From Nostoc sp. GT001 (lineage in GTDB: Bacteria > Cyanobacteriota > Cyanobacteriia > Cyanobacteriales > Nostocaceae): 43,290 nucleotides of DNA. The translations under genes and the position numbers were made by a program. The notes under the pieces were generated by a model. That model did not search any database and was not told where the DNA came from. It saw only the letters and a program-made list of their open reading frames with translations. This document shows, one piece after another, positions 26,958-34,084 of this stretch. Within the stretch, counting starts at the first letter, position 1, and each line of letters opens with the position of its first letter. The stretch lies in NCBI RefSeq assembly GCF_030382115.1, contig NZ_JAUDRJ010000003.1:5031699-5074988 (forward strand), read 5' to 3'.

Positions 26958-27140
26958 AAGTATGTTGATGGTCGCAACAATAGCCGTAAACTTAGCCAGT
27001 TTATGAACCAGTGTTTAGCTAATTGTACTTATTACAGTATCAGTTTTTGGGATGTTGACTACTCCTATGAAGTCGGACAAACGCCAGCAGGAGATTGGCT
27101 AGGCGTGCGATCGCAAAGCGAATTTGAGTACAATCCTTAG
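26958..27140 (+). pseudogene. Third NuiA-like unit cut off by an in-frame stop
   Basis: Directly after the TAA at 26955-26957 the same frame stays open for 60 codons to a TAG at 27138-27140. Its end, GQTPAGDWLGVRSQSEFEYN, parallels the end of the main protein, GKVLGGDWAGLYLESEFVYN. It therefore looks like a third repeat unit lost by a nonsense change, or a remnant of a tandem duplication of the 3' end. A restart at ATG 27003 would give 45 residues; no ribosome site supports it. Confidence 0.6.
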
Positions 27141-27201
27141 AAAGAGTAGCAAAAACCTAATGTCTAAAAAGTCTGATTCGCAGTTCCAAAATCTGTTTAC
27201 T

Positions 27202-27220
27202 TCACAAATTTGATTTGTGA
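27202..27220. terminator. Small hairpin between convergent genes
   Basis: TCACAAAT (27202-27209) and ATTTGTGA (27213-27220) around a 3-nt loop, between the NuiA-like gene and devA2. There is no T-run on either strand, so terminator function is weakly supported. Confidence 0.3.
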
Positions 27221-27242
27221 GAATTGCTCAAAAAGAATTTGC

Positions 27243-27948
27243 TTAAGATGCTGCAACAACAGCACGGTCATTTACTAACTTGCCATCTTCCATATAAACG
27301 ATGCGATCGGCAATATCTAGAATGCGGTTATCATGAGTAACCAAAAGAATGGTACAATCTTGTTGCTTAGCTAGTTTTTGCATGAGGTTGACCACATCTC
27401 GTCCCGATTTACTGTCAAGGGCGGCGGTGGGTTCATCCGCTAAGACTATTTTAGGACGACCAACTAACGCACGAGCGATCGCAACTCTTTGTTTTTGTCC
27501 CCCAGATAAATCATCAGGATAATAATTCAAGCGTTCTCCTAATCCTACCTCCTCTAATATTTGGGCTGACCGGGTTTTCATTTCTGCTCGGTGAAATATT
27601 ATTATGCACTTCCAAGCCCATTCTGACGTTTTGGAGTGCTGTTAGGCTACCATGCAAGTTATGTGCTTGGAAAATATAACCGTTACTGCGTCGCACCTGG
27701 GTAAGTTGTGCTTTGCTAGCGCCACACAGTTCTTGTTCCAATATCTGCAAACTGCCGGATTGGGCAGAACGCAAGCCGCCTGCTAAGGTGAGAAGTGTAG
27801 TCTTACCAGAACCAGAAGGCCCTGTCATAATAATAATTTCGCCGGCGTTAATATCCAGGTTGATATCAAAAAGAACTTGCTTGCGGAGTTGACCATGACC
27901 AAAATAGTGGTCGAGATTTTTAACAGAGATTACAGGTTGACTACTCAT
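27243..27948 (-). pseudogene. Frameshifted DevA-type ATPase (copy 2)
   Basis: Two overlapping frames together equal a full DevA of about 235 residues. The first (from 27948) has Walker A GPSGSGKTT and runs through GSLTALQNVRMGLEVHNN; the second resumes with AEMKTRSAQILEEVGLG and carries the ABC signature LSGGQKQR, Walker B IVLADEPTAALD and switch LVTHD. The break is at about 27597: removing one base (minus strand CAT AAT AAT A TTT CAC) rejoins the frames. As it stands the protein loses the signature and Walker B, so the exporter would lack its own ATPase unless copy 1 substitutes. A sequencing error is a real alternative. It is very similar to devA1 along both halves. Confidence 0.85.
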
Positions 27949-27981
27949 AAATAGCTTAATTACTGGTAATGTTCGTCATTG

Positions 27982-28025
27982 GTCATTTGTCATTTGCAAA
28001 GGACAAAGGACAAATGACAAATGAC
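27982..28025. repeat. Heptamer hairpin between devC2 and devA2
   Basis: GTCATTTGTCATTTG (27982-27996) pairs perfectly over 15 bp with CAAATGACAAATGAC (28011-28025). It occupies the same junction as the hairpin of the first operon at 17689-17725. Confidence 0.75.
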
Positions 28026-28029
28026 AAAT

Positions 28030-29205
28030 TTAAAACATATCTGCGGGGTCAGCAGATTGTAATTTACGGGTGGCGATCGCACCAGAAATTACACACATAA
28101 TCATAGTGAGTGTTAATACCGTCAAGGCTCGTCCTACGGTCATATAAAGTGGTAAATTGGTGGCATTACGAGTTAAAGCATAAAGTCCTAAAGGTGCGAT
28201 CGCTCCGGGAATAAACCCTAAAACTGCCAAAATTATCGCCTCTTCAAACACCACACCTAATAAGTAGAGATTGTTATACCCCATTGCTTTGAAAGTGGCG
28301 TATTCTTTTATATGAGAATTCACATCTGTAGAAAGAACTTGATAGACGATAATCACGCCCACTATAAATCCCATTGCTACACCCAGGCTGAAGATAAACC
28401 CGATGGCTGTATTTGTTTTCCAGTAATTTATTTCAAATTCGATAAATTCTGCTCTGGTTAAAACTTTGACATCATCATCTAAATGAGCTTCTAAAGCTGC
28501 TTTCATCTGCTTTGGGTCGTAGCCTGGTTGTAGTTGCACCAAACCAAGACTGACACCGCTAGCTTCTCGTCTGGGAAATAGTCGCAGAAAGTTCTGGTCG
28601 TTGGTGATTAAAGTGCCATCGGCGATGAAGGAAGCGCCGACTGAAAATAAGCCGCTAATAGTAATTGTCCGGCGTTCTATTTCGGTTGTGACAGTTTTAC
28701 CTTGGTCAATTTTGGCGATCGCATCATTATAATCTCCTCTAGAGGCGCGATCGAACAAAACGGTATCTGGTAGCTTAACAGCATCTATCTGGCGGTTCAC
28801 ATCTGCTAAGTTAAACACTTGCCGATCGGGATTGAACCCCATAACTAATATTGTCGTCTTCTGTTGTGTTTGGGGATTTTTCCAATCAACAATGTTGACA
28901 TACATTCCTTCTGCTGACTTTACACCTGGTATATCCATTGCTTGATACAGCCGTCGCCGCGTAAAGCTAGACATATTTGCTAGGTTGCGTGCTTGGGGAC
29001 TGATGACAAACATATCAGCCTCCATACTCCGATGCAGGATTGTGTTACTTTCAAACAGGGCAGTCTGAAACCCTAGCTGCATGAACATCAAAACATCGGC
29101 AAAGGCAATGCCTGACAATGCTACCAAAAGACGTCCTTTTTCATGACTCAGTTGCAGCCATCCTAAAGGTGTTCGCCGCCGCAGTTGCTGGATAAATCCA
29201 ATCAC
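28030..29205 (-). CDS. DevC-type ABC exporter permease (copy 2)
   Basis: A 391-residue FtsX/MacB-like permease, paralogue of the protein at 17747-18919 along its whole length, with the same ending GAIATRKLQSADPADMF. First membrane segment near 25-45, a large periplasmic domain, and three C-terminal membrane segments. It starts with GTG at 29205 and overlaps the devB2 stop by 4 nt (GTGA), so translation is probably coupled to devB2; this tight join differs from copy 1, where heptamers intervene. Part of an operon controlled by the divergent TetR gene (see the promoter entry). Substrate unknown; TetR control suggests an inducible exporter, not a developmental one. Confidence 0.87.
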   Translation of the reverse strand: MIGFIQQLRRRTPLGWLQLSHEKGRLLVALSGIAFADVLMFMQLGFQTALFESNTILHRSMEADMFVISPQARNLANMSSFTRRRLYQAMDIPGVKSAEGMYVNIVDWKNPQTQQKTTILVMGFNPDRQVFNLADVNRQIDAVKLPDTVLFDRASRGDYNDAIAKIDQGKTVTTEIERRTITISGLFSVGASFIADGTLITNDQNFLRLFPRREASGVSLGLVQLQPGYDPKQMKAALEAHLDDDVKVLTRAEFIEFEINYWKTNTAIGFIFSLGVAMGFIVGVIIVYQVLSTDVNSHIKEYATFKAMGYNNLYLLGVVFEEAIILAVLGFIPGAIAPLGLYALTRNATNLPLYMTVGRALTVLTLTMIMCVISGAIATRKLQSADPADMF

Positions 29206-30536
29206 AGTTCAATTACCGCCTTGACTTGCAAATTAGTTAAGCTAGAAGCATTTTGGCTAGATAGTTTATTCAGTTGCACATGGACTTCCACTACTCTGGC
29301 ATCAATATTGCTAGAAGGATCGGTGTTAATCAGATTTTGCCGCTTTACCTGCATACCAATCCAATCCACTCTTCCCTCTAATTCATTGCGGAGGGAATCA
29401 CTGCTTACCAGCACCTCTTGTCCCGGACGCACTTTCTTGATATCACTTTGGTAGACTTCTACTACTGCATACATCTGGTCGGTTTGCCCTAGAGCCACAA
29501 TTCCTTCATTGCCAACAGTTTCTCCGGCTCGTGTATTAATCTCCAAAATTCGACCAGCTTTAGGAGCCACAACGTATGCCTGTGCCAGTTCTGCTCTAAT
29601 TTTCTCCACGGTGGCTTGAGCGCTGTCTACCTCTGCTTGTGCATTTGCTATATCTGTAGGACGGACTTCAGCAGTTTGATTCAGGTTAGCTTTTGCTTCG
29701 TTAATCTGCTGTTGCAAGCTGGCGAGGGTTTGATCCTGATTAGCTTTTGCTTCGTTAATCTGCTGTTGTAGGGTTGCGACAGTTCTTGTCTGAGTGGCTT
29801 GGCTTTCAATTAACGCTTGAGTGGAAGTTTCGGCACTTAAACGTCTGCTATCAACTTCCTGACTAGAAATTGCTCCTGCTCTGTATAAAGTCTCGTAGCG
29901 CTGCACGTCAGCTTGAGCATTACGTCTCTCGGCTGCCACGCGAGCAACTGTTGCTTGCAAGCTGCGTTGTTGCCCAAGGAGTTCTGCTTCTAGACGATTA
30001 ATTGTGGCTTGCTGAGTTTTAATGTTTCCTTGTAGTTCTACTTGCACACGATTCACAGTTGCTTGACGCGCTCCAATTTCTCCCTGTTTGGCTCCAGCTT
30101 TTACCTGGTTAAGGCGGGATTTGGCAACTTGAACTTGTTTTTGGGCTTCACTCAAAGTAGCTTGTAGGCGATCGCGGTTGTCCATAATCGCAATTACCTG
30201 CCCGGCTTTGACGCGATCGCCTTCTTTCACCAATAGTTGCTCTACCCGATTCCCTTCATTAGAAGAAGGCGCTGACAGTTTGATTATTTCTCCCTTTGGT
30301 TCCAACCGCCCTAATGCTGTTACTGTTTTTACCACAGGCTGAATTGCTACTGGTGCTGTTTGCTTTTCATTAGCTGTAGCCTGAAGCTTCATCACCGCAT
30401 AAACACTGATTCCACCTATTGCTAGAGATGTAAGTATTGCAAGTAGAAGTGGCGATCGCAAAAGATTCTGAGAAGACCTCCAACCCTCTGAATTCCTGTT
30501 TTCCCTCATCCTATTCCCCCTTACCACCAGTAGCAA
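29202..30536 (-). CDS. DevB-type membrane fusion protein (copy 2)
   Basis: A 444-residue HlyD-family adaptor, 45 residues longer than copy 1. One N-terminal membrane segment (about 30-50), lipoyl-like half VKEGDRVKAGQVIAIM, a long Gln/Ala-rich coiled-coil hairpin that contains an internal duplication (two copies of LQQQINEAKANxxQT), then VVAPKAGRILEINTRAGETV. The extra length comes from the extended helical hairpin, which would set the reach to the outer-membrane channel. The frame opens at 30536 (MLLVVRGNRMRENRNSEGW); the ATG at 30509 (MRENRNSEGW) is an equally likely start. It is the first gene of the operon, directly downstream of a promoter with TetR-type palindromes. Confidence 0.85.
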   Translation of the reverse strand: MLLVVRGNRMRENRNSEGWRSSQNLLRSPLLLAILTSLAIGGISVYAVMKLQATANEKQTAPVAIQPVVKTVTALGRLEPKGEIIKLSAPSSNEGNRVEQLLVKEGDRVKAGQVIAIMDNRDRLQATLSEAQKQVQVAKSRLNQVKAGAKQGEIGARQATVNRVQVELQGNIKTQQATINRLEAELLGQQRSLQATVARVAAERRNAQADVQRYETLYRAGAISSQEVDSRRLSAETSTQALIESQATQTRTVATLQQQINEAKANQDQTLASLQQQINEAKANLNQTAEVRPTDIANAQAEVDSAQATVEKIRAELAQAYVVAPKAGRILEINTRAGETVGNEGIVALGQTDQMYAVVEVYQSDIKKVRPGQEVLVSSDSLRNELEGRVDWIGMQVKRQNLINTDPSSNIDARVVEVHVQLNKLSSQNASSLTNLQVKAVIEL

Positions 30537-30541
30537 CCTGT

Positions 30542-30559
30542 ACTAAACTGTCCAGTTCA
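30542..30559. promoter_or_regulatory. Operator-like site O1 for the TetR regulator
   Basis: ACTAAACTGTCCAGTTCA, with inner palindrome AACTG-TC-CAGTT. It aligns with O2 at most positions and lies just downstream of the predicted -10 of devBCA2, a place where bound repressor would block transcription. Confidence 0.55.
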
Positions 30560-30563
30560 ATTT

Positions 30564-30593
30564 ATGCTAAACTAAACGGACTAGTTTAGTCAA
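30564..30593 (-). promoter_or_regulatory. Predicted promoter of devBCA2
   Basis: On the minus strand, -35 TTGACT (30588-30593) and -10 TAGCAT (30564-30569) are 18 nt apart. This is a reasonable sigma-70 type promoter, some 30 nt before the devB2 frame. The spacer holds palindrome O2. Confidence 0.6.
30571..30590. promoter_or_regulatory. Operator-like site O2 inside the devBCA2 promoter spacer
   Basis: ACTAAACGGACTAGTTTAGT: perfect 7-bp arms ACTAAAC and GTTTAGT with a 6-nt centre. It fills the -35/-10 spacer. A third ACTAAAC half-site follows at 30603-30609, so three copies are spaced 29 and 32 nt apart. Size and symmetry fit a TetR-family dimer. Confidence 0.65.
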
Positions 30594-30633
30594 GAGGACA
30601 CAACTAAACTTGTCAATCAATTTGCTTGGCATT

Positions 30634-30733
30634 AGGGAATTGCAAAAAATAAATTATCCCTAATCATTTCTAGATTTGTATGGGCACAGGTATTGCGTCC
30701 CTAGACGGGATATTTTTTTAACTGGAAATCCCT
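30634..30733. mobile_element. MITE-like element, copy B
   Basis: About 100 bp bounded by AGGGA and TCCCT. It shares with copy A (inverted) an 18-nt identical block CAAAAAATAAATTATCCC (30643-30660; complement at 11026-11043), then TAGATTTGTA, and the far end TTTTTTTAACTG. The GC-rich palindromic centre of copy A is shortened and degenerate here. It lies between the devBCA2 promoter and the TetR gene. Confidence 0.65.
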
Positions 30734-30913
30734 TATGCTGCGGAATCCTATTCCCTATTGGGATTGATTGTCTACTACAAAAAAGTAGAGGAGAGGAAAG
30801 CTGATAATAGAGGCTTTGGGGCTTTATCAAAGGGTATATTTATTTTCGCAATTTTGTACTAAAGCATTTTGCAGCATCTATTAATATTGTTGAGAAGAAA
30901 GGATAATTAATAA

Positions 30914-31528
30914 ATGGTACGCATCAAAACTGACGAAGTCGATCGAGATAATTCTGTTGATAAAGTAGAGCAAATTCTGCAAGGTGCAATGCAAGAGTTT
31001 CTCCAAAATGGCTATGCTGGTACGAGCATGGATCGGGTAGCAGTAGCAGCAGGTGTTTCTAAAGCGACAGTCTACAGCCACTTTCAAGATAAAGAAGGAC
31101 TTTTCAAAGTACTGTTAGAGCAACTAACAAGTAAAAAGAATAGCTCCATTTTTGGCACAGAACCGATTGAGGGAGAACCAGCCACTATAGTGCGCCAGGT
31201 AGTAACCAAAGCATTAGATCAAATGCTTAACGACAAAGAACATAGTGCATTTATGAGAGTACTAATCGGGGAATCTGGGCGTTTTCCTGAGTTAGCTCAA
31301 ATTTGTGTTCGGGTGATGATTAAGCCAGTAGCGGAAACTCTCACTCACTACTTGGCGGCTCCAGAATTAAAGATACCTGACCCAGAGGCGACAGCGAGAA
31401 TTATCTTAGGAGCATTAGTGCATTTTCATATTACTCAAAATGTGATGCATGGACAGGATATTATACCAATGGAAAGCGATCGCTTGATTGATGCCTTGAC
31501 ACACCTAATCACTAAATGCGCCGATTGA
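30914..31528 (+). CDS. TetR/AcrR-family repressor, divergent from devBCA2
   Basis: A 204-residue regulator. The N-terminal helix-turn-helix is at about residues 20-65: ILQGAMQEFLQNGYAGTSMD, then RVAVAAGVSKATVYSHFQDK with the typical KATVYSHF recognition helix. The remaining 140 residues are an all-helical ligand-binding and dimer domain with no recognisable ligand. It is transcribed away from devBCA2, and palindromes of TetR size lie in that operon's promoter, so repression of devBCA2, relieved by a small molecule, is the natural inference. The element copy B separates its start from the operators by about 180 nt, so autoregulation is less clear. Ribosome site AAGGATAA precedes the ATG. Confidence 0.87.
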   Translation: MVRIKTDEVDRDNSVDKVEQILQGAMQEFLQNGYAGTSMDRVAVAAGVSKATVYSHFQDKEGLFKVLLEQLTSKKNSSIFGTEPIEGEPATIVRQVVTKALDQMLNDKEHSAFMRVLIGESGRFPELAQICVRVMIKPVAETLTHYLAAPELKIPDPEATARIILGALVHFHITQNVMHGQDIIPMESDRLIDALTHLITKCAD

Positions 31529-31687
31529 TTGGTTATATCCCGGCGCGTGGCGCTTGTTTGGTCGGAAAGTCAAATTCACCTTGAATAACAGTTGACTGTT
31601 TTTTCCATAGAAGCTACAGTACTGTCTCCGGCTTTTTTCGTTCCTTACAAGCTGCCACCAATACATCCTCTAGCGATCGCCAGATAA

Positions 31688-32179
31688 CTAAGCAGGAATA
31701 ACTTGAACAACTAGTGCGCGTTTATCCAGTGACTGGATTTTACCTACTTGACTGAGATCGTTTGCAATTCGGTCTAGCAGTTCTCCCGCTTTGTCACGAT
31801 ATTGATGTTCTCGGCCTCGTAAACGAATGGCAAACTTAACAGAATCGCCTTTACTCAACCACTGACCTGCTTGTTCGATGCGTAAATTATAATCGGCTAA
31901 ACCCACGTTTAGACCGAATCGAACTTCTTTTACCGTCGGTCTAGCACTCTGGCTCTGACGTTTTTTCTTTTGATACTGAAGCTTGCCATAGTTGAGAATC
32001 TTGGCGATTGGAGCGTCTTTACCTTGAGATACTACAACTAAGTCAAGCTCTAAGCTTTCAGCTAGCTGTAACGCCTCATTGGTGTCGATCAGACCACGAT
32101 TGTTATTCTCATGGTCAATCAAAAAGACGCTAGGTGATTTGATTTGTGAATTAATCAGTTGCTTTTGGATTGCGATAAT
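31688..32179 (-). CDS. Divergent IF-3 paralogue, probable AUU start
   Basis: A 163-residue translation initiation factor IF-3 family protein. The N-terminal domain (FLIDHENNNRGLIDTNEALQ, LDLVVVSQGKDAPIAKILNY then GKLQYQKKKRQ) and the C-terminal domain (VKEVRFGLNVGLADYNLRIE, GDSVKFAIRLRGREHQ) are both complete. It differs from the usual housekeeping IF-3, so it is likely a second gene. No in-frame ATG precedes the conserved part; the only standard-like start is a TTG at 32200. However GGGAG (32186-32190) lies 6 nt before ATT at 32177-32179, the start codon used by infC in E. coli for self-regulation. I therefore place the start at that ATT. It is divergent from an RNA helicase gene. Confidence 0.75.
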   Translation of the reverse strand: MIAIQKQLINSQIKSPSVFLIDHENNNRGLIDTNEALQLAESLELDLVVVSQGKDAPIAKILNYGKLQYQKKKRQSQSARPTVKEVRFGLNVGLADYNLRIEQAGQWLSKGDSVKFAIRLRGREHQYRDKAGELLDRIANDLSQVGKIQSLDKRALVVQVIPA

Positions 32180-32190
32180 GAATTTCTCCC
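32177..32190 (-). promoter_or_regulatory. Shine-Dalgarno and AUU start of the IF-3 paralogue
   Basis: On the minus strand GGGAG, six bases AAATTC, then ATT ATC GCA. Spacing is ideal for the ATT. The TTG at 32200 lies upstream of the ribosome site and is therefore unlikely. Confidence 0.6.
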
Positions 32191-32284
32191 ATTTGTTCAA
32201 TACTTTGCTTTACAAGCAGGTAATGCCAATTTAACACAACACTGAATCAGAGCAACTTTAACAACACAATAGACGGCAATCTGA

Positions 32285-32415
32285 TAGAATGAGGGACTGC
32301 GGCACTCGCTCTCAGTCTTTGCGCTACTGCCCATCCAGCTTTTCAATGATTTTTATCCGTCCGCCTAAGACTGACGCCATCATTGGCGACAGGCCGATGT
32401 TATTTTTGGAGTCTT
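32285..32415 (+). promoter_or_regulatory. Promoter and long leader of the RNA helicase gene
   Basis: TAGAAT (32285-32290) is the best -10 candidate, with no clear -35. It would give a leader of about 115-120 nt, with a small hairpin CGCCA-TCAT-TGGCG near its end and GGAG 4 nt before the ATG at 32416. Long structured leaders are usual on cold-induced mRNAs; the inference rests on family. Confidence 0.4.
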
Positions 32416-33756
32416 ATGTCTTTTTCCGATCTCGGCTTGTCCAATGAAATTATCCGTGCTGTTACCGAACGAGGGTACACGGAACCCACGCCAATCCAGA
32501 TGCAGTCCATTCCTGCTGTCTTGTCGGGTAAAGATTTATTAGCTGGGGCACAAACTGGTACTGGCAAGACCGCTAGTTTTACACTGCCGCTCTTGCATCG
32601 ATTGTCGTCTAACAAGAGCAAAGGTACGCCTAATGGATACCCACCAATCCGGGCGTTGATTCTCACGCCGACTCGCGAATTAGCTGCCCAAGTGGAAGAA
32701 AGCGTGCGCGAGTACGGCAAGTACTTAAATCTTAACTCAATGGTGATGTTTGGCGGAGTCAGTATCAATCTGCAAAAACAGCGTTTGAGGAGTCGAGTGG
32801 ATATTTTGGTCGCGACTCCAGGGCGACTGCTAGACCACGTACAGCAGGGTACGCTGAATTTATCGCAGATTGAGGTTTTAGTGCTGGATGAAGCCGATCG
32901 GATGCTAGACATGGGTTTTATTAATGATATCCGCCGCATCCTCTCACTCCTGCCCAAACAGCGACAGAATTTGCTATTCTTCGCTACTTTTTCAGACAAA
33001 ATTAAGGCACTAGCCGCCGGGCTACTCAATAACCCAACGATGATTGAGGTAGCACGCCGCAACGTTACCGCTGACACGATCGCCCAGAAAGTTTACCAAG
33101 TAGACCGTGACAAGAAACGCCAGTTGCTTGCTCATTTGATTCGGCGAGATAATTGGTATCAAGTATTAGTGTTCACCCGCACTAAGTATGGCGCTGACCG
33201 TTTGGTGAAGCAGTTGGGCGAAGACCGCATTCAAGCCTTGGCAATCCACGGTAATAAGAGCCAGCCCGTGCGTACTAACGCTCTGGCCAAGTTCAAAAAT
33301 GGCACCTTACAAGTATTGGTGGCGACAGACATTGCTGCTAGGGGTCTTGATATCAGCGAACTACCCCATGTAGTTAACTTTGATTTGCCCAATGTACCAG
33401 AAGATTATGTTCATCGTATTGGTCGCACTGGTCGCGCTGGCGCATCAGGTGAAGCTGTGTCGCTAGTGTGTATCGATGAACAGCATCTATTAACAGATAT
33501 CGAAAAACTGATTGAGCAACGCTTGCCGAAAGAAGTGGTTGCTGGTTTTGCGCCCAACCCTGATACCAACCCAGAACCAATTACAAATGTACGGCAACAT
33601 AGAGCCAAGCCCGGAAGTGAGAAGCGTCCGGCTCGTACTCCTAAACCGTTACCACAGACATCGGCTAAACGTAAAGCAGCGCCACCTGCCACTAATAACG
33701 AGAAACCTGGCGCTCGTTCATCTGGATCGCGCCGTTCTACTAAACGCGATCGCTAA
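32416..33756 (+). CDS. crhC: DEAD-box RNA helicase, CrhC-like
   Basis: A 446-residue RNA helicase. Motifs in order: Q motif (PTPIQMQ), I AQTGTGKT, Ia PTRELAAQ, Ib TPGRLLD, II DEAD ([12 protein letters not shown]), [39 protein letters not shown]. Motif III is FAT, not the usual SAT; I recall this replacement as a distinguishing feature of CrhC, the cold-induced helicase of Anabaena. The last 70 residues are a basic, Pro/Arg-rich tail ([18 protein letters not shown]). [16 protein letters not shown] is the normal start; the frame is open 11 codons earlier from a TTG. It would unwind mRNA structure at low temperature. Divergent from the IF-3 paralogue. Confidence 0.82.
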   Translation: MSFSDLGLSNEIIRAVTERGYTEPTPIQMQSIPAVLSGKDLLAGAQTGTGKTASFTLPLLHRLSSNKSKGTPNGYPPIRALILTPTRELAAQVEESVREYGKYLNLNSMVMFGGVSINLQKQRLRSRVDILVATPGRLLDHVQQGTLNLSQIEVLVLDEADRMLDMGFINDIRRILSLLPKQRQNLLFFATFSDKIKALAAGLLNNPTMIEVARRNVTADTIAQKVYQVDRDKKRQLLAHLIRRDNWYQVLVFTRTKYGADRLVKQLGEDRIQALAIHGNKSQPVRTNALAKFKNGTLQVLVATDIAARGLDISELPHVVNFDLPNVPEDYVHRIGRTGRAGASGEAVSLVCIDEQHLLTDIEKLIEQRLPKEVVAGFAPNPDTNPEPITNVRQHRAKPGSEKRPARTPKPLPQTSAKRKAAPPATNNEKPGARSSGSRRSTKRDR

Positions 33757-33910
33757 TATTCGTTAGCTGTTCAATAGATTGATTTTGCACGGGTTCTGGA
33801 AAATCTCACTTCCATTCCTCTCGCGTACAAATTTTCGTTGTACACACAAGTCTTTTGGAGTTGTGCCAGAGACTTTTAATCCAATACTTTGTAATATCTG
33901 TCACCAGTAC

Positions 33911-33963
33911 AGTGCTGAGTGCTGAGTAACGCTATCAGTACTCAGTACTCAGTACTCAGCACT
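33911..33963. repeat. ACTCAGT heptamer hairpin
   Basis: AGTGCTGAGTGCTGAGTA (33911-33928) pairs with TACTCAGTACTCAGCACT (33946-33963) with one mismatch in 18 bp. It is a third heptamer type in the window, located between the helicase and cyclase genes, and may end the helicase mRNA. The rest of 33757-34084 shows nothing further. Confidence 0.65.
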
Positions 33964-34084
33964 ACTGAAATACAGTTGTCGGAATGCAGTTAACAGTGTC
34001 ATAAAGAAAAGGTGAAGGTTAACCTGTAGGGTATAACTTACCTTAGACTTGCTGACCTCTAGCTTCGATGGATCTATCACACTC

